This document shows, piece by piece, positions 24,673 through 32,889 of a DNA stretch of 64,000 bases. The notes under the pieces were generated by a model. The model was given only the letters and a program-made list of their open reading frames with translations. It was not told the origin of the DNA and searched no databases. The translations under genes were made by a program, and so were the position numbers. The first letter of the stretch is position 1, and each line of letters starts with the position of its first letter. The stretch is taken from positions 42,052 to 106,051 of the forward strand of contig JAZOSU010000029.1 in assembly GCA_045657265.1 (NCBI GenBank), in the 5' to 3' direction. Source of the stretch: RGIG9041 sp045657265. Its GTDB lineage: Bacteria > Bacillota > Clostridia > Oscillospirales > QAKW01.

Positions 24673-24792
24673 TCAGGGTTACACTTGTGGGTCTTTCGAA
24701 AGAGAATTAAAAGTGTTTGGACATTATCTTGATTGTGAAGCACACCACGACGTTATATCGAAGATACATAAAACAGCAAATTACACAAATAT

Positions 24793-24822
24793 AAAAGGAG
24801 TTTGATTTTTCAAACTCCTTTT
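24793..24822. terminator. bidirectional terminator
   Basis: Perfect 13-bp stem (arm AAAAGGAGTTTGA) with a 4-base loop, A-rich before and T-rich after, between the CapA remnant and the convergent nucleoside hydrolase gene. Confidence 0.85.
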
Positions 24823-24826
24823 ATAT

Positions 24827-25612
24827 TTATTCTTCAAACTGTGGTTTTGATGAAACGTATATTCCGTTTGTTACAAGGTTGCCAAATGGATCGGTGAGCG
24901 TTTGTGTTTCAAATCTTTCGGGATGTAAAATAAAACAAGCGGCTATATCGTCGTAAACGTAGCAGTTTTTGTCTTTGTAGCTTTTGCTCATACGCTTTGA
25001 AGCTAAAAGTATTTTTGAATATTTGTCAGTTTCCTCTATTGAGTATCGGTTCATATCCAAAGCTTTGACAGAACAGGTATCAAGCGTTATTGCAATATGA
25101 GGAAATTTCACGCATTTTGAAAAAGCCTCAGGGTCAAGTCCGTGGTTAAATTCGTAACCCTTGTAGTTGGGAGTATGTTTTATGCATCCGCCCATTATAA
25201 CAAGTTTTTTGTTTTTATATTTTTCAAGTACGGGATAAACAAGGGTCATAGGACCGAGACTGAGAATTGTTTCGCTTCCTGAAAGCGTGTTAATCCATTC
25301 GTTAAATTCTGTTATATCAAGACCTTCTGTGTCTTTGTGTTTTTCAAAAATATCTCCCATTCCGTCCTGTCCGTGAATATCCTTTAAATATTCATAAGGC
25401 TGTTTTATTTTTGTGGTATCGACAATTTCAAGCCCTGTTTCTCCAAGCTCATTCAAAAGGGTGATGCAGTTTTGAAAAGATACGTCAGTAGGTACGTTTC
25501 CGCCGATGGGTACAATGGTTATACTATCAAATTTATTTCTGTTTTTAAGTATACTGGCAGTAGCAGCAGCATCGTCAAGACCGTAATCGGCAAAAATAAT
25601 AAGTTTTTCCAT
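24827..25612 (-). CDS. nucleoside hydrolase family protein
   Basis: A 261-residue protein of the inosine/uridine-preferring nucleoside hydrolase fold. The N-terminal ADYGLDDAAA replaces the usual DTDPGIDDA and keeps part of the Ca2+-binding Asp cluster; HGQDGMGD and ILSLGPMTLV correspond to later family motifs, and NHGLDPEAF to the NxxxDPxA segment. Substitutions in the first motif mean that activity on common nucleosides is uncertain. The ATG at 25612 is preferred to a GTG nine bases upstream, which is part of the GAGGTG ribosome binding site. Confidence 0.8.
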   Translation of the reverse strand: MEKLIIFADYGLDDAAATASILKNRNKFDSITIVPIGGNVPTDVSFQNCITLLNELGETGLEIVDTTKIKQPYEYLKDIHGQDGMGDIFEKHKDTEGLDITEFNEWINTLSGSETILSLGPMTLVYPVLEKYKNKKLVIMGGCIKHTPNYKGYEFNHGLDPEAFSKCVKFPHIAITLDTCSVKALDMNRYSIEETDKYSKILLASKRMSKSYKDKNCYVYDDIAACFILHPERFETQTLTDPFGNLVTNGIYVSSKPQFEE

Positions 25613-25693
25613 ATGATTCACCTCAAAGCAGTTTATGTATTAATTCTATCAGTATGCAAAGAGACTGTCAATAATTTAAAAAAGGTGCTGTTT

Positions 25694-26230
25694 TCACAGC
25701 ACCTTTTTTTGATTTGCTATATTTAAAGCTTTGATAATGACAGGTATAAGAAGAGCGCAAATGGCATTACTGATTCCGTGAACCAAATCCCACGGCAGAC
25801 CTGTAATTACCCATGCTACAGTGGTTTTAAAATCATAACCGAACATAATGGCCTGAACCGGAGCGTATAAAACGCCGTATAAAAAACCGTGGATTGAACA
25901 AACCGCTATGTATAAAACGGTTTTCACTTTGAAATTTAGCTTTTGCGGTATTATCATAACAAACAGCCAGAGAATAAGCCATAAATATAAATACGGTATC
26001 CACCAGTTTGCAAAACCTGTAAATACTCCCATAAGCAGTACAAATACATAAATGGGGAACAAAGCTTTAAATCTGTAAACTGCAGTAAAAGCAACGGTAA
26101 ATACGCCAAGTAAATGTACGTTAGGCAAAATTTCCGTTATCCATTTAGAAGTAAACATCATTGCTCCTAAAAGGGCAAATATAACCATTTCTTTTAAAGA
26201 AATTATATTATTTTTCGATTTTAAATGCAT
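25694..26230 (-). CDS. ECF transporter S component, probable cobalamin type
   Basis: A roughly 178-residue membrane protein with six hydrophobic segments and the small-residue-rich style of energy-coupling-factor substrate-binding subunits (FALLGAMMFTSK, then a C-terminal ITGLPWDLVHGISNAICALL). The energising EcfA/EcfT proteins are not here. It lies downstream of a DUF4430 lipoprotein and a cobalamin riboswitch on the same strand, so vitamin B12 or a corrinoid precursor is the likely ligand. The chosen ATG at 26230 overlaps the end of the lipoprotein gene by 23 bases, with GGCGGAAG upstream. Confidence 0.78.
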   Translation of the reverse strand: MHLKSKNNIISLKEMVIFALLGAMMFTSKWITEILPNVHLLGVFTVAFTAVYRFKALFPIYVFVLLMGVFTGFANWWIPYLYLWLILWLFVMIIPQKLNFKVKTVLYIAVCSIHGFLYGVLYAPVQAIMFGYDFKTTVAWVITGLPWDLVHGISNAICALLIPVIIKALNIANQKKVL

Positions 26231-26654
26231 AAGTGCTTCCGCCTGTGATTTCGGTTGTGTCCACACCGGTCATAGCGTATTCGCCGTTTACGTAAAAAGC
26301 CCAGTATGTTTTGTCTTTGTCGTAATCGGCGGTAATACCGTTTACCGTTTTAACGTAAAGACCGTAATCACCGGGATCACCTTCAATAATACCAAGCTCA
26401 AGCAGTGCATCGCCTACAGTTGTTTTGTCGGTGTGTACCTCAAAAACAGTGTCTTTTCCATCTGCATCTGTAACAGTGAAGTTAAATACGGTCTTGCCGC
26501 TTCCTATAACTCCGCCTTCCATTGTTACAGACTGTGGATTTTTTGTTTTTCCGTCATCGTTTTTACTGCATCCAAAAGAGGAAAGTGCTATAGCCGCAAT
26601 AAGCAATACGCAGAGGATGACAGAAAGTAATTGTTTAAAATTTCTTTTTTTCAT
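26208..26654 (-). CDS. DUF4430 domain lipoprotein
   Basis: A 148-residue exported lipoprotein. A basic start and hydrophobic stretch lead to the lipobox SSFGC (Cys about residue 29). The mature part is one DUF4430 domain (about 55-148: VGDALLELGIIEGD, YWAFYVNGEYAMTGVDTTEI), a fold shared with the beta domain of transcobalamin/intrinsic factor. With the cobalamin riboswitch upstream and an ECF S component downstream it is best seen as the surface corrinoid-binding partner of the transporter. AAGGAGAT precedes the ATG. Confidence 0.85.
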   Translation of the reverse strand: MKKRNFKQLLSVILCVLLIAAIALSSFGCSKNDDGKTKNPQSVTMEGGVIGSGKTVFNFTVTDADGKDTVFEVHTDKTTVGDALLELGIIEGDPGDYGLYVKTVNGITADYDKDKTYWAFYVNGEYAMTGVDTTEITGGSTYAFKIEK

Positions 26655-26724
26655 CGCATTTTATCTCCTTAAAATTTTTCATTTTCTTTGTCGGCACTCG
26701 CAACTATTTTTGAAAATGTTTTTG

Positions 26725-26882
26725 TTGTACGGATATTTCGACTGGGTGCAAAGTTTTCTGCCTTCTCAGATTTTATCCAATGGCACTTTCCCGAAAAATT
26801 GCGGCATTCGGTAAGAAAACTTTATATAGCGCACTTCACGGCGACGGGCTCGTACAGGATTTACACCTGTTTCCCCAAACAA
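26725..26882 (-). ncRNA. cobalamin riboswitch
   Basis: On the minus strand the conserved opening GGGGAAACAGGTGTAAATCC is followed by CGAGCCCGTCGCCGTGA, as in the cobalamin aptamer core (GGUGxAAxUCC, CCxGCxGU). The GTGCCATTGG segment follows further along. The 3' part deviates from the classic B12 box, so it may be a variant class. It ends about 70 bases before the ATG at 26654; no clear terminator lies between, which points to translational control. Confidence 0.78.
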
Positions 26883-26889
26883 CTTAATA

Positions 26890-26919
26890 ATTTTATCATA
26901 TTTTAAAATATATTGTCAA
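26890..26919 (-). promoter_or_regulatory. promoter of the cobalamin-riboswitch transcript
   Basis: Minus strand TTGACA, 18-base spacer, TAAAAT, just before the riboswitch. Confidence 0.65.
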
Positions 26920-26923
26920 ATAA

Positions 26924-26953
26924 AAACAGGGGCTGTTTTTACAGTCCCTGTTT
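26924..26953. terminator. terminator after the DtxR/MntR-type gene
   Basis: Thirteen-base-pair stem (arm AAACAGGGGCTGT, one G-U pair) with a 4-T loop. The gene's stop codon lies within the hairpin. Confidence 0.8.
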
Positions 26954-27313
26954 ACTTTCTGCGTATTTTTTTATTGCCTGAAAAGAAACGTCGCTTATGT
27001 AATGTTCAATCTTGCAGGCATCTTCAGATGCTGTTTTTTCGTCAACACCTATGTTTATTAAAAACTGTGTCAGAAGAGTATGTCTTTCATGGATTTTATC
27101 AGCAAGGTCAAATCCCGACTGAGTAAGCGTGAGATGACCGCTTTTATCAACGGTTATGTAACCACCTTTTTTAAGTATTCCCATTGCTCTGCTGACACTT
27201 GGTTTTGAATATCCTAAATACTCGCAAATGTCAATAGAACGCACAAGCTTTCCTTTTTTTGATAATACGTATATACTTTCGAGATACATCTCGCCTGATT
27301 CTAATAAATGCAT
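26939..27313 (-). CDS. DtxR/MntR family metal-dependent regulator
   Basis: A 124-residue regulator. An N-terminal winged helix (residues about 5-65: SGEMYLESIYVLSKK, DICEYLGYSKPSVSRAMGIL) is followed by the metal-binding and dimerisation helices (HERHTLLTQFLINIGVDEKTASEDACKIEHYIS). The HERH, the Glu/Cys pair in EDACKIEH and the N-terminal acidic residues are the usual ligands for Mn2+ or Fe2+. No SH3-like domain is present, as in MntR. AGGAGGC precedes the ATG. No metal transporter lies beside it, so targets are elsewhere. Confidence 0.9.
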   Translation of the reverse strand: MHLLESGEMYLESIYVLSKKGKLVRSIDICEYLGYSKPSVSRAMGILKKGGYITVDKSGHLTLTQSGFDLADKIHERHTLLTQFLINIGVDEKTASEDACKIEHYISDVSFQAIKKYAESKQGL

Positions 27314-27381
27314 TTTATTGCCTCCTGTACCTTTGTATGCAGTATATCATATAATTGTTTTTATTTCAATGCCGTTTTTTG

Positions 27382-27410
27382 TTGCGTTTTGTTTATTAGT
27401 GTGTTATATT
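27382..27410 (+). promoter_or_regulatory. promoter, apparently leaderless
   Basis: TTGCGT, 17-base spacer, TATATT. The ATG at 27418 is only seven bases after the -10 box, at the expected transcription start. Confidence 0.5.
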
Positions 27411-27417
27411 TTGAATT

Positions 27418-28116
27418 ATGAAAAGTAAAATTTTGAATACAATTAAATATTTAGTTTTAATTGGCATTATAACTACTGTTTTATTGTTTGCTATCAACGC
27501 TTTGGTGGTTTTTAGCAGTAAAAAACAAATAGTAAATTCAGATGCTGATTTTTCTTCGAAAAAAGACTGTATATTAGTTCTCGGTGCAGGAGTGTGGAAT
27601 GGAAGACCGAGCCATATGCTTGCTGACAGACTTGACGTTGCTATCGAACTTTATAAAAAAGGTGCCTCAGATAAAATAATTATGAGTGGGGATCACGGAC
27701 GTGAAAACTATGACGAGGTTAATATTATGAAAGCCTATGCCATAGAAAAAGGCGTACCTTCTTCCGATATTTTTATGGACCACGCCGGTTTTTCAACGTA
27801 TGACAGTATTTACAGAACAAAAGCAGTGTTTGAAGCTGATGATATAATTATTGTAACTCAGAAATATCATTTATTCAGAGCAGTTCATATTGCAAAGGTA
27901 TTGGATATCCAAGTGTCCGGAGTGCCGTCAGATGCAAGACGCTATACAGGAGCAACATATAGGGAAGCGCGTGAGGTTCTGGCACGTAATAAAGATTTTA
28001 TAAAATGTTTGTTCAGACCTAAACCAACCTATCTTGGAGATACAATTTCGGTTTTCGGAAACGGTAATGTGACAAATGATGAAAACAGTAAAAATTATTT
28101 TGAAACAGGAAAATAA
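27418..28116 (+). CDS. SanA/YdcF-like DUF218 membrane protein
   Basis: A 232-residue protein with one N-terminal membrane span (about 12-32) and an extracytoplasmic DUF218 domain (about 50-210). Motifs are LVLGAGVWNGRPSHMLADRL, DKIIMSGDHG and VTQKYHLFRAVHIA, as in the SanA/ElyC group linked to envelope integrity. No Shine-Dalgarno is visible before the ATG. It is followed after two bases by a small open frame. Confidence 0.87.
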   Translation: MKSKILNTIKYLVLIGIITTVLLFAINALVVFSSKKQIVNSDADFSSKKDCILVLGAGVWNGRPSHMLADRLDVAIELYKKGASDKIIMSGDHGRENYDEVNIMKAYAIEKGVPSSDIFMDHAGFSTYDSIYRTKAVFEADDIIIVTQKYHLFRAVHIAKVLDIQVSGVPSDARRYTGATYREAREVLARNKDFIKCLFRPKPTYLGDTISVFGNGNVTNDENSKNYFETGK

Positions 28117-28118
28117 TT

Positions 28119-28250
28119 ATGTACTATGACAAGGTGTATTTTTACGATATTGACTCTGAAAAGCTTCCAAAAACCATAATAATTGAAGGTCATGTGCTTA
28201 TAAGAGACAGTATCTTTATTGCAGACTTTTTAGGTAATATTTATAAGTAA
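28119..28250 (+). CDS. small hypothetical protein, possibly a remnant
   Basis: A 43-codon frame starting YYDKVYFYDIDSEKLPKT. It begins two bases after the DUF218 gene and lacks a clear ribosome binding site. I do not recognise it. It may be the surviving end of a longer protein or a small translationally coupled protein. Confidence 0.35.
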   Translation: MYYDKVYFYDIDSEKLPKTIIIEGHVLIRDSIFIADFLGNIYK

Positions 28251-28339
28251 AATTGTTAAAAAATATCATAACTCATTTTTTTGCATAGTATATAATGTGC
28301 TGATTAAAGTGCATATAAAAATGTAAAGGAATTTGTATT

Positions 28340-28651
28340 ATGGAATATAAAAACGATATGTATAAAGGTTTTGAAAAACCTGAAGACGACTGTGATAAAG
28401 ACGGTTGTGTAAAAGAATGTAATTTGTATACAGGAGTAAGTGTTCCCGTTGAAATTGAGCCTGAAGCAAATGTAGGTAAAATCGACGTTGAATGTTGCGG
28501 TGACCCTGTCATAAAAAATGAATGTAGCTACGATAAAAAACACAAAATCGTTATAACACAGAAATTTATGATAAAAATCCCCGTTTGTTACCAGGTTAAA
28601 ACCTATGTAGGCAAATGCGAAAGCAATTGTAAAGACAAAAAAGAATCATAA
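28340..28651 (+). CDS. small cysteine-rich hypothetical protein
   Basis: A 103-residue protein with nine cysteines, in clusters (DDCDKDGC, VKECN, VECCGD, NECSY, PVCYQV, KCESNC). The middle segment GVSVPVEIEPEANVGKIDV and the late ITQKFMIKIPVCYQVKTYVG are reminiscent of the DUF3794/SPOCS domain seen in spore morphogenesis proteins, but the match is weak. AAAGGAA precedes the ATG. No signal peptide. A structural protein of the spore coat is one possibility; function is unproven. Confidence 0.7.
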   Translation: MEYKNDMYKGFEKPEDDCDKDGCVKECNLYTGVSVPVEIEPEANVGKIDVECCGDPVIKNECSYDKKHKIVITQKFMIKIPVCYQVKTYVGKCESNCKDKKES

Positions 28652-28687
28652 ACAAAGACCTCGATTAATTTAATCGAGGTCTTTGTT
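28651..28687. terminator. bidirectional terminator
   Basis: Long palindrome (arm AACAAAGACCTCGATTA) shared by the small Cys-rich gene and the convergent surface-protein gene. Confidence 0.85.
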
Positions 28688-31574
28688 ATATCATATACTT
28701 TTTATAAAAATCGCTGAATATTGTAGCTCCCACGGCTCTTGTGGCGGTGTCTTTCGGTGCAAAGCTTCCGTTTCCAATGCCGCTTATGAGATTTGCTCTC
28801 TGGCATTTGTAAACTTCAATTTTTGCCCATGAGCTTATTTTTGTATCGTCTGTGAAATTTTGTTTTGCAGTTTCCTCTTTTAGTGATTTCTTTTGATAAT
28901 TTTCAACGTAATTCACAAGAATAACGCACATCATTTCACGTGTTACTGAACTTTCGGGAGCAAATTTCCCATCTCCCGTGCCACTTACTATACCGTTTTC
29001 TGATGCCCATTTTACTGCGGGTGTGTACCACATTCCTGATTTTACGTCAGAAAATTTAGTCTGTACATTTGTGTTATCTGTATTAATTCCTGATATATTT
29101 GCAAAAACCTGAACAAATTGAGCTCTTGTCATAACGTTGCTTGGAGAGAAAGTCTTTTCTCCCGTGCCGTTGAAAATACCTTTGGCTACTGCAAAATCAA
29201 CGTACTCTTTGTACCATGCATTTTCCGGTACGTCAACAAACTCTTTTTTAATGGCATCAGGCTGTGAAATTTCCGATTTTTCAGGTTCGTATTCAGGCGT
29301 TTCTGCTTCTTTTTTGCAACCGCAAATTGAACATACTTGTTGCTTGAATGTGTGATTTTCAAAATCAGTTTTCAGATCACACTCGTTACACAAATTGTAG
29401 TGCTGAGTTTTGTTATGCTCAATCTTAAAATCGTGATTAATGCTACGTATCAGGTTGCAACGTAAACATTTTTCTGCACATTCAGAGTTATATAAGTGAT
29501 CCAAAACGTTTACTTTAATTATAGCATTTACATTCTCATATGTTACAGTTACGGTATAACTTCCTGCTTTTGACGAATAGCCTGATAATGTCAGGTTTTT
29601 AAGTTCGGATAAAGCTTTTGTTTCTATTGCGGAGTTGTTGTAGGAAATTTCCGCTTTGTATCTGCTTTTGTCAAAACTTTGTCCGACACAGTAATCTGTA
29701 TCGTCTGATTTTAGAATTTTAATTTCAGTTACTTTCAGAGCAATTACCTGAATGTCGAAAGAATCAGAGGCTTTTTTGTATGTAACAGTAATTTTCTGAG
29801 TACCTGAATTTATAAGTTTGCTTATGCTCAGAGCATTTTTGGGAATATCACCAATGTAAATTTCGCCCTGCGAAAAAACTGCAATAATAGCACCGTCTGT
29901 GTTTATTGTGTCATTTTGAAAATATGAAACCTGTATTGGTTTTTGTATGAAATAAAGGTATGGGGTGCTGTCTTCAACAAAAATTACTTCGCTTGTAAAC
30001 TCCGGCTTTTCAATTGTATCCCACATAGCTTTGGAACCTGTAAAGAAAATAGTATCAAGATTTTGGCAATTTTCAAAAGCATTGTTTGAAATTTTTGTGA
30101 TGCTTGAAGGGAATACTATAGTTTTTAAATTTGTCGAATTTCTGAAACAGTTTTCTCCAATCTGCGTTATTTTATCAGAAAATATAATATGACGGATAGA
30201 AGATTTATCAGAAAAATCGATACTTTGTTCTGTTATAATTCCGTTGCCATTAACGTTTAAAACGCTGTTTTCTGAGTTGAAAACCGAAGAGGTATCGTCC
30301 GGACTTGATGAATAATAAAAACTTGTAAAGTACTCATCCTGCGAGTCTTGAAAGTTTGGTGAATTGTTAATGTGACAGTAAAAATATCCATCTTTGTAAA
30401 CAAATCCGAAAACCCAGAAATAATTCTCCGAATCGGTTACTATTTGTTTTATTTTAACTGCTTTATTAGTTGTAGGATCAAACCTGTAAACACAGTCTTT
30501 GAGATTAAAATATAAATATTTTCCGTCACATGCAAGCCTTGAATAGATTCCGGTCCATGTGTGTGATGAATCTATTAGCCATGTTTCTGAAAAAGTATAT
30601 AACGTTTCGTTTGTTCGGTAATTTTTAATGTAAGCAGTATTATTCTGAATTTTGTTTTGTTCAAGATAATATATGTTATCTTTCAGTAACACAAACGCTG
30701 TTTTTGAATTTTGCCATATCGCTAAATCGTATGTCGTATCTGTAGGTGTAGAATCAAAATCAGATGCATTGTGTGTTTGCTTTATTCCGTTTGTTGAACG
30801 TAGAAAATTGTCATGATTAACTCTGCCGTAAATATCATCTACAGGGTCATCCCAGGTAATATCAACGTGATATTTTTTGCCGTTTATATAAACAATATTC
30901 CATTCGTGGTTTAAAGTATCAGATGTGCAGATGTAGTTGTCTATTCCTAATTTGTCAAGCAAATAAGAATATGCTTCGGCATATCCCTGACATACAGCAT
31001 ATCCTTCAACAATAGCTCCGTATACAGTTCTGCAAAATCCGTCATTTAAAGTATACTCGCAACCAAGTGCTATTCTGTCATGCAGAATGAGCGCTTTTTC
31101 AAGATCAGAAAGAGTATTTATTTTTAAATCGCCTATATATTCATTTACTGCAGTTTCAAGCTGAAGCTTTTTAGTTGCATAGTTTGCCTTGCTGCATAAA
31201 TACTCAAAACCTATATGGGTTATGATTCCTTCTGTGTAAATTGTGATTTGTGAATCAATATGAAAAAGCTCAGGCATATCAGCAAAAATAAGGTTTTTTA
31301 ACGCAAGATGTGTGCTTTCATTGTATGGAATGTTAAAATGCGAAATATCAACTTTTTTAGTAAGCTGGTCGCATTTTTTAAAAATGTATTCCTTTAAATC
31401 AGAAATGTTTGCGTAAGCTGATAATATGTTCGTACTGGGCGATGATGAATCATAAACCTGTTCATTTATGTAAATAACATTTTCAGTTTTTTGTGCAAAA
31501 ACAGTTTGCGGTACTATCGATATTAATATCGAAAAAATAAGGATTAAAGAAATTAAAACCGTCTTCTTTTTCAT
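28686..31574 (-). CDS. SLH-anchored surface protein with transglutaminase-like and LRR domains
   Basis: A 962-residue exported protein. Signal peptide (1-28, ending VFA). A transglutaminase-like domain (about 160-250) shows a complete Cys-His-Asp set in YAVCQGYAEAYS, LNHEWN and HVDITWDD. A BspA-type LRR_5 segment is at about 455-530 (IGENCFRNSTNLKTIVFPSS), an Ig-like bacterial domain at about 610-690, then a Cys/His-rich zinc-ribbon-like stretch (690-760). Three SLH repeats (about 780-962; VPENAWYKEYVDFAVAKGIF, SGMWYTPAVKWASENGIV) should bind cell-wall polymers. AAGGGGAA precedes the ATG. A wall-remodelling or adhesion role is inferred. Confidence 0.9.
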   Translation of the reverse strand: MKKKTVLISLILIFSILISIVPQTVFAQKTENVIYINEQVYDSSSPSTNILSAYANISDLKEYIFKKCDQLTKKVDISHFNIPYNESTHLALKNLIFADMPELFHIDSQITIYTEGIITHIGFEYLCSKANYATKKLQLETAVNEYIGDLKINTLSDLEKALILHDRIALGCEYTLNDGFCRTVYGAIVEGYAVCQGYAEAYSYLLDKLGIDNYICTSDTLNHEWNIVYINGKKYHVDITWDDPVDDIYGRVNHDNFLRSTNGIKQTHNASDFDSTPTDTTYDLAIWQNSKTAFVLLKDNIYYLEQNKIQNNTAYIKNYRTNETLYTFSETWLIDSSHTWTGIYSRLACDGKYLYFNLKDCVYRFDPTTNKAVKIKQIVTDSENYFWVFGFVYKDGYFYCHINNSPNFQDSQDEYFTSFYYSSSPDDTSSVFNSENSVLNVNGNGIITEQSIDFSDKSSIRHIIFSDKITQIGENCFRNSTNLKTIVFPSSITKISNNAFENCQNLDTIFFTGSKAMWDTIEKPEFTSEVIFVEDSTPYLYFIQKPIQVSYFQNDTINTDGAIIAVFSQGEIYIGDIPKNALSISKLINSGTQKITVTYKKASDSFDIQVIALKVTEIKILKSDDTDYCVGQSFDKSRYKAEISYNNSAIETKALSELKNLTLSGYSSKAGSYTVTVTYENVNAIIKVNVLDHLYNSECAEKCLRCNLIRSINHDFKIEHNKTQHYNLCNECDLKTDFENHTFKQQVCSICGCKKEAETPEYEPEKSEISQPDAIKKEFVDVPENAWYKEYVDFAVAKGIFNGTGEKTFSPSNVMTRAQFVQVFANISGINTDNTNVQTKFSDVKSGMWYTPAVKWASENGIVSGTGDGKFAPESSVTREMMCVILVNYVENYQKKSLKEETAKQNFTDDTKISSWAKIEVYKCQRANLISGIGNGSFAPKDTATRAVGATIFSDFYKKYMI

Positions 31575-31587
31575 TGAGTTCCCCTTG

Positions 31588-31619
31588 AAAATGTACTATA
31601 TAAAAATGTACTATATAAA
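31588..31619. repeat. short direct repeat
   Basis: Two adjacent copies of AAATGTACTATATAAA-like sequence, 15-16 bases each, upstream of the surface-protein ATG and overlapping its likely promoter region. Confidence 0.5.
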
Positions 31620-31731
31620 ATTTTAATATATCTTAAAAACTATGTCAATATTTGTCCTTTACATTTGCTATTGAATTAAAATAAACTGTATGATATAATG
31701 TTAAAAATTATAAATAAAAAGCAGGATTCAA

Positions 31732-32889
31732 ATGAAGATTTCAAAAGAAAATATAAAAATAATACTTGGTATGGCGTTGTGCATAATTCTTATGTTTGCA
31801 ATAGTCTGGAATCTCGGTACATTTCTGAAATTCTTAGGGCTGGTTTTAACTGTGCTTACGCCTGTAATAATCGGATTTTGTATAGCGTTTATCCTTAATA
31901 TCATTATGTCTTTCATAGAACCTAAACTTTTTGGGTTTATGTTAAAGCCTGATAAAAAGGGAAGAACTTATAAAAAAATTGCAAGATTGCTTAGTATAAT
32001 AATCACTCTTGTTGTATTTGTAGGCGCTATAGCTCTTTTGATGTTTTTTATTATACCTCAGGTTATTCAGACAATTACCGCTATTGTGGCAGGTATTCCT
32101 GCTTTTGCCGAAAGAGCTATTGTTTTTTGCCAGAAATATCTTGATAATTTCGGTATAACCTCAGACCAGATAACTGAACTTGTTCTTGATGGTAGAGATT
32201 TTTTGACAACAGTAGGCAATTTCCTTAAAAACAATATGAACTCGTTTATAATGTCTGCAACAAGTATAGGTACGTCACTTGTTTCGGGCCTTACAAGTAC
32301 GTTTCTTGGAATTTTCGTTGCAATCTATTTTATGTTTGATAAAGAACAGATTATCTCTCAGATAAGCCGTTTGTTCAGAGCGTTGCTTAAACCTCAGATT
32401 TATAAAAAATCCGCTCATATAATAGAGGTTTCTTCAAAATCTTTTTCTAACTTTATCAGTGGACAGTGTATAGAAGCTGTGATTCTTGGTGTTCTGTGTT
32501 TTATTGGTATGATAATATTCAGAATTCCGTACGCTCCTGTTATATCTGTTCTGATAGGTGTGTGCGCTTTGATTCCTATACTCGGTGCTTGGATAGGTAC
32601 GGCAATTTCTTTCTTGCTTATACTTATCGCAGACCCTGTTAAAGCAGTCTGGTTTGTTGTTTATATTCTTGTTTTGCAACAGGTTGAGGGTAACCTTATT
32701 TATCCGAGAGTTGTTGGTAAACAGGTAGGACTTCCTGGTGTGTGGGTTATCCTCACTATCGTAGTGGGTACAGGTGTGATGGGTCCTTTTGGTGCTCTTT
32801 TGGCTGTTCCTGTGGCATCTGTTGCTTATGCACTTGTTCTGGAATACGTTTTGGCTTTTGAAAAAAAGGAAAAAATAAAGAATGACTGA
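31732..32889 (+). CDS. AI-2E family transporter
   Basis: A 385-residue membrane protein of the AI-2E/YdiK-type family. Two N-terminal spans are followed by an amphipathic linker and five or six further spans. Family signatures are VTPVIIGF-like LTPVIIGFCIAFILN, GLTSTFLGIFVAIYFMFD and the C-terminal block YPRVVGKQVGLPGVWVIL with GPFGALLAVP. Members are implicated in signal export or Na+/H+ antiport; the substrate here is unknown. It overlaps the FkbM gene by eight bases. Confidence 0.92.
   Translation: MKISKENIKIILGMALCIILMFAIVWNLGTFLKFLGLVLTVLTPVIIGFCIAFILNIIMSFIEPKLFGFMLKPDKKGRTYKKIARLLSIIITLVVFVGAIALLMFFIIPQVIQTITAIVAGIPAFAERAIVFCQKYLDNFGITSDQITELVLDGRDFLTTVGNFLKNNMNSFIMSATSIGTSLVSGLTSTFLGIFVAIYFMFDKEQIISQISRLFRALLKPQIYKKSAHIIEVSSKSFSNFISGQCIEAVILGVLCFIGMIIFRIPYAPVISVLIGVCALIPILGAWIGTAISFLLILIADPVKAVWFVVYILVLQQVEGNLIYPRVVGKQVGLPGVWVILTIVVGTGVMGPFGALLAVPVASVAYALVLEYVLAFEKKEKIKND

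Noticed and set aside
31588..31619. direct repeat as a CRISPR or regulatory array
   Set aside because: Only two abutting AT-rich copies without spacers.
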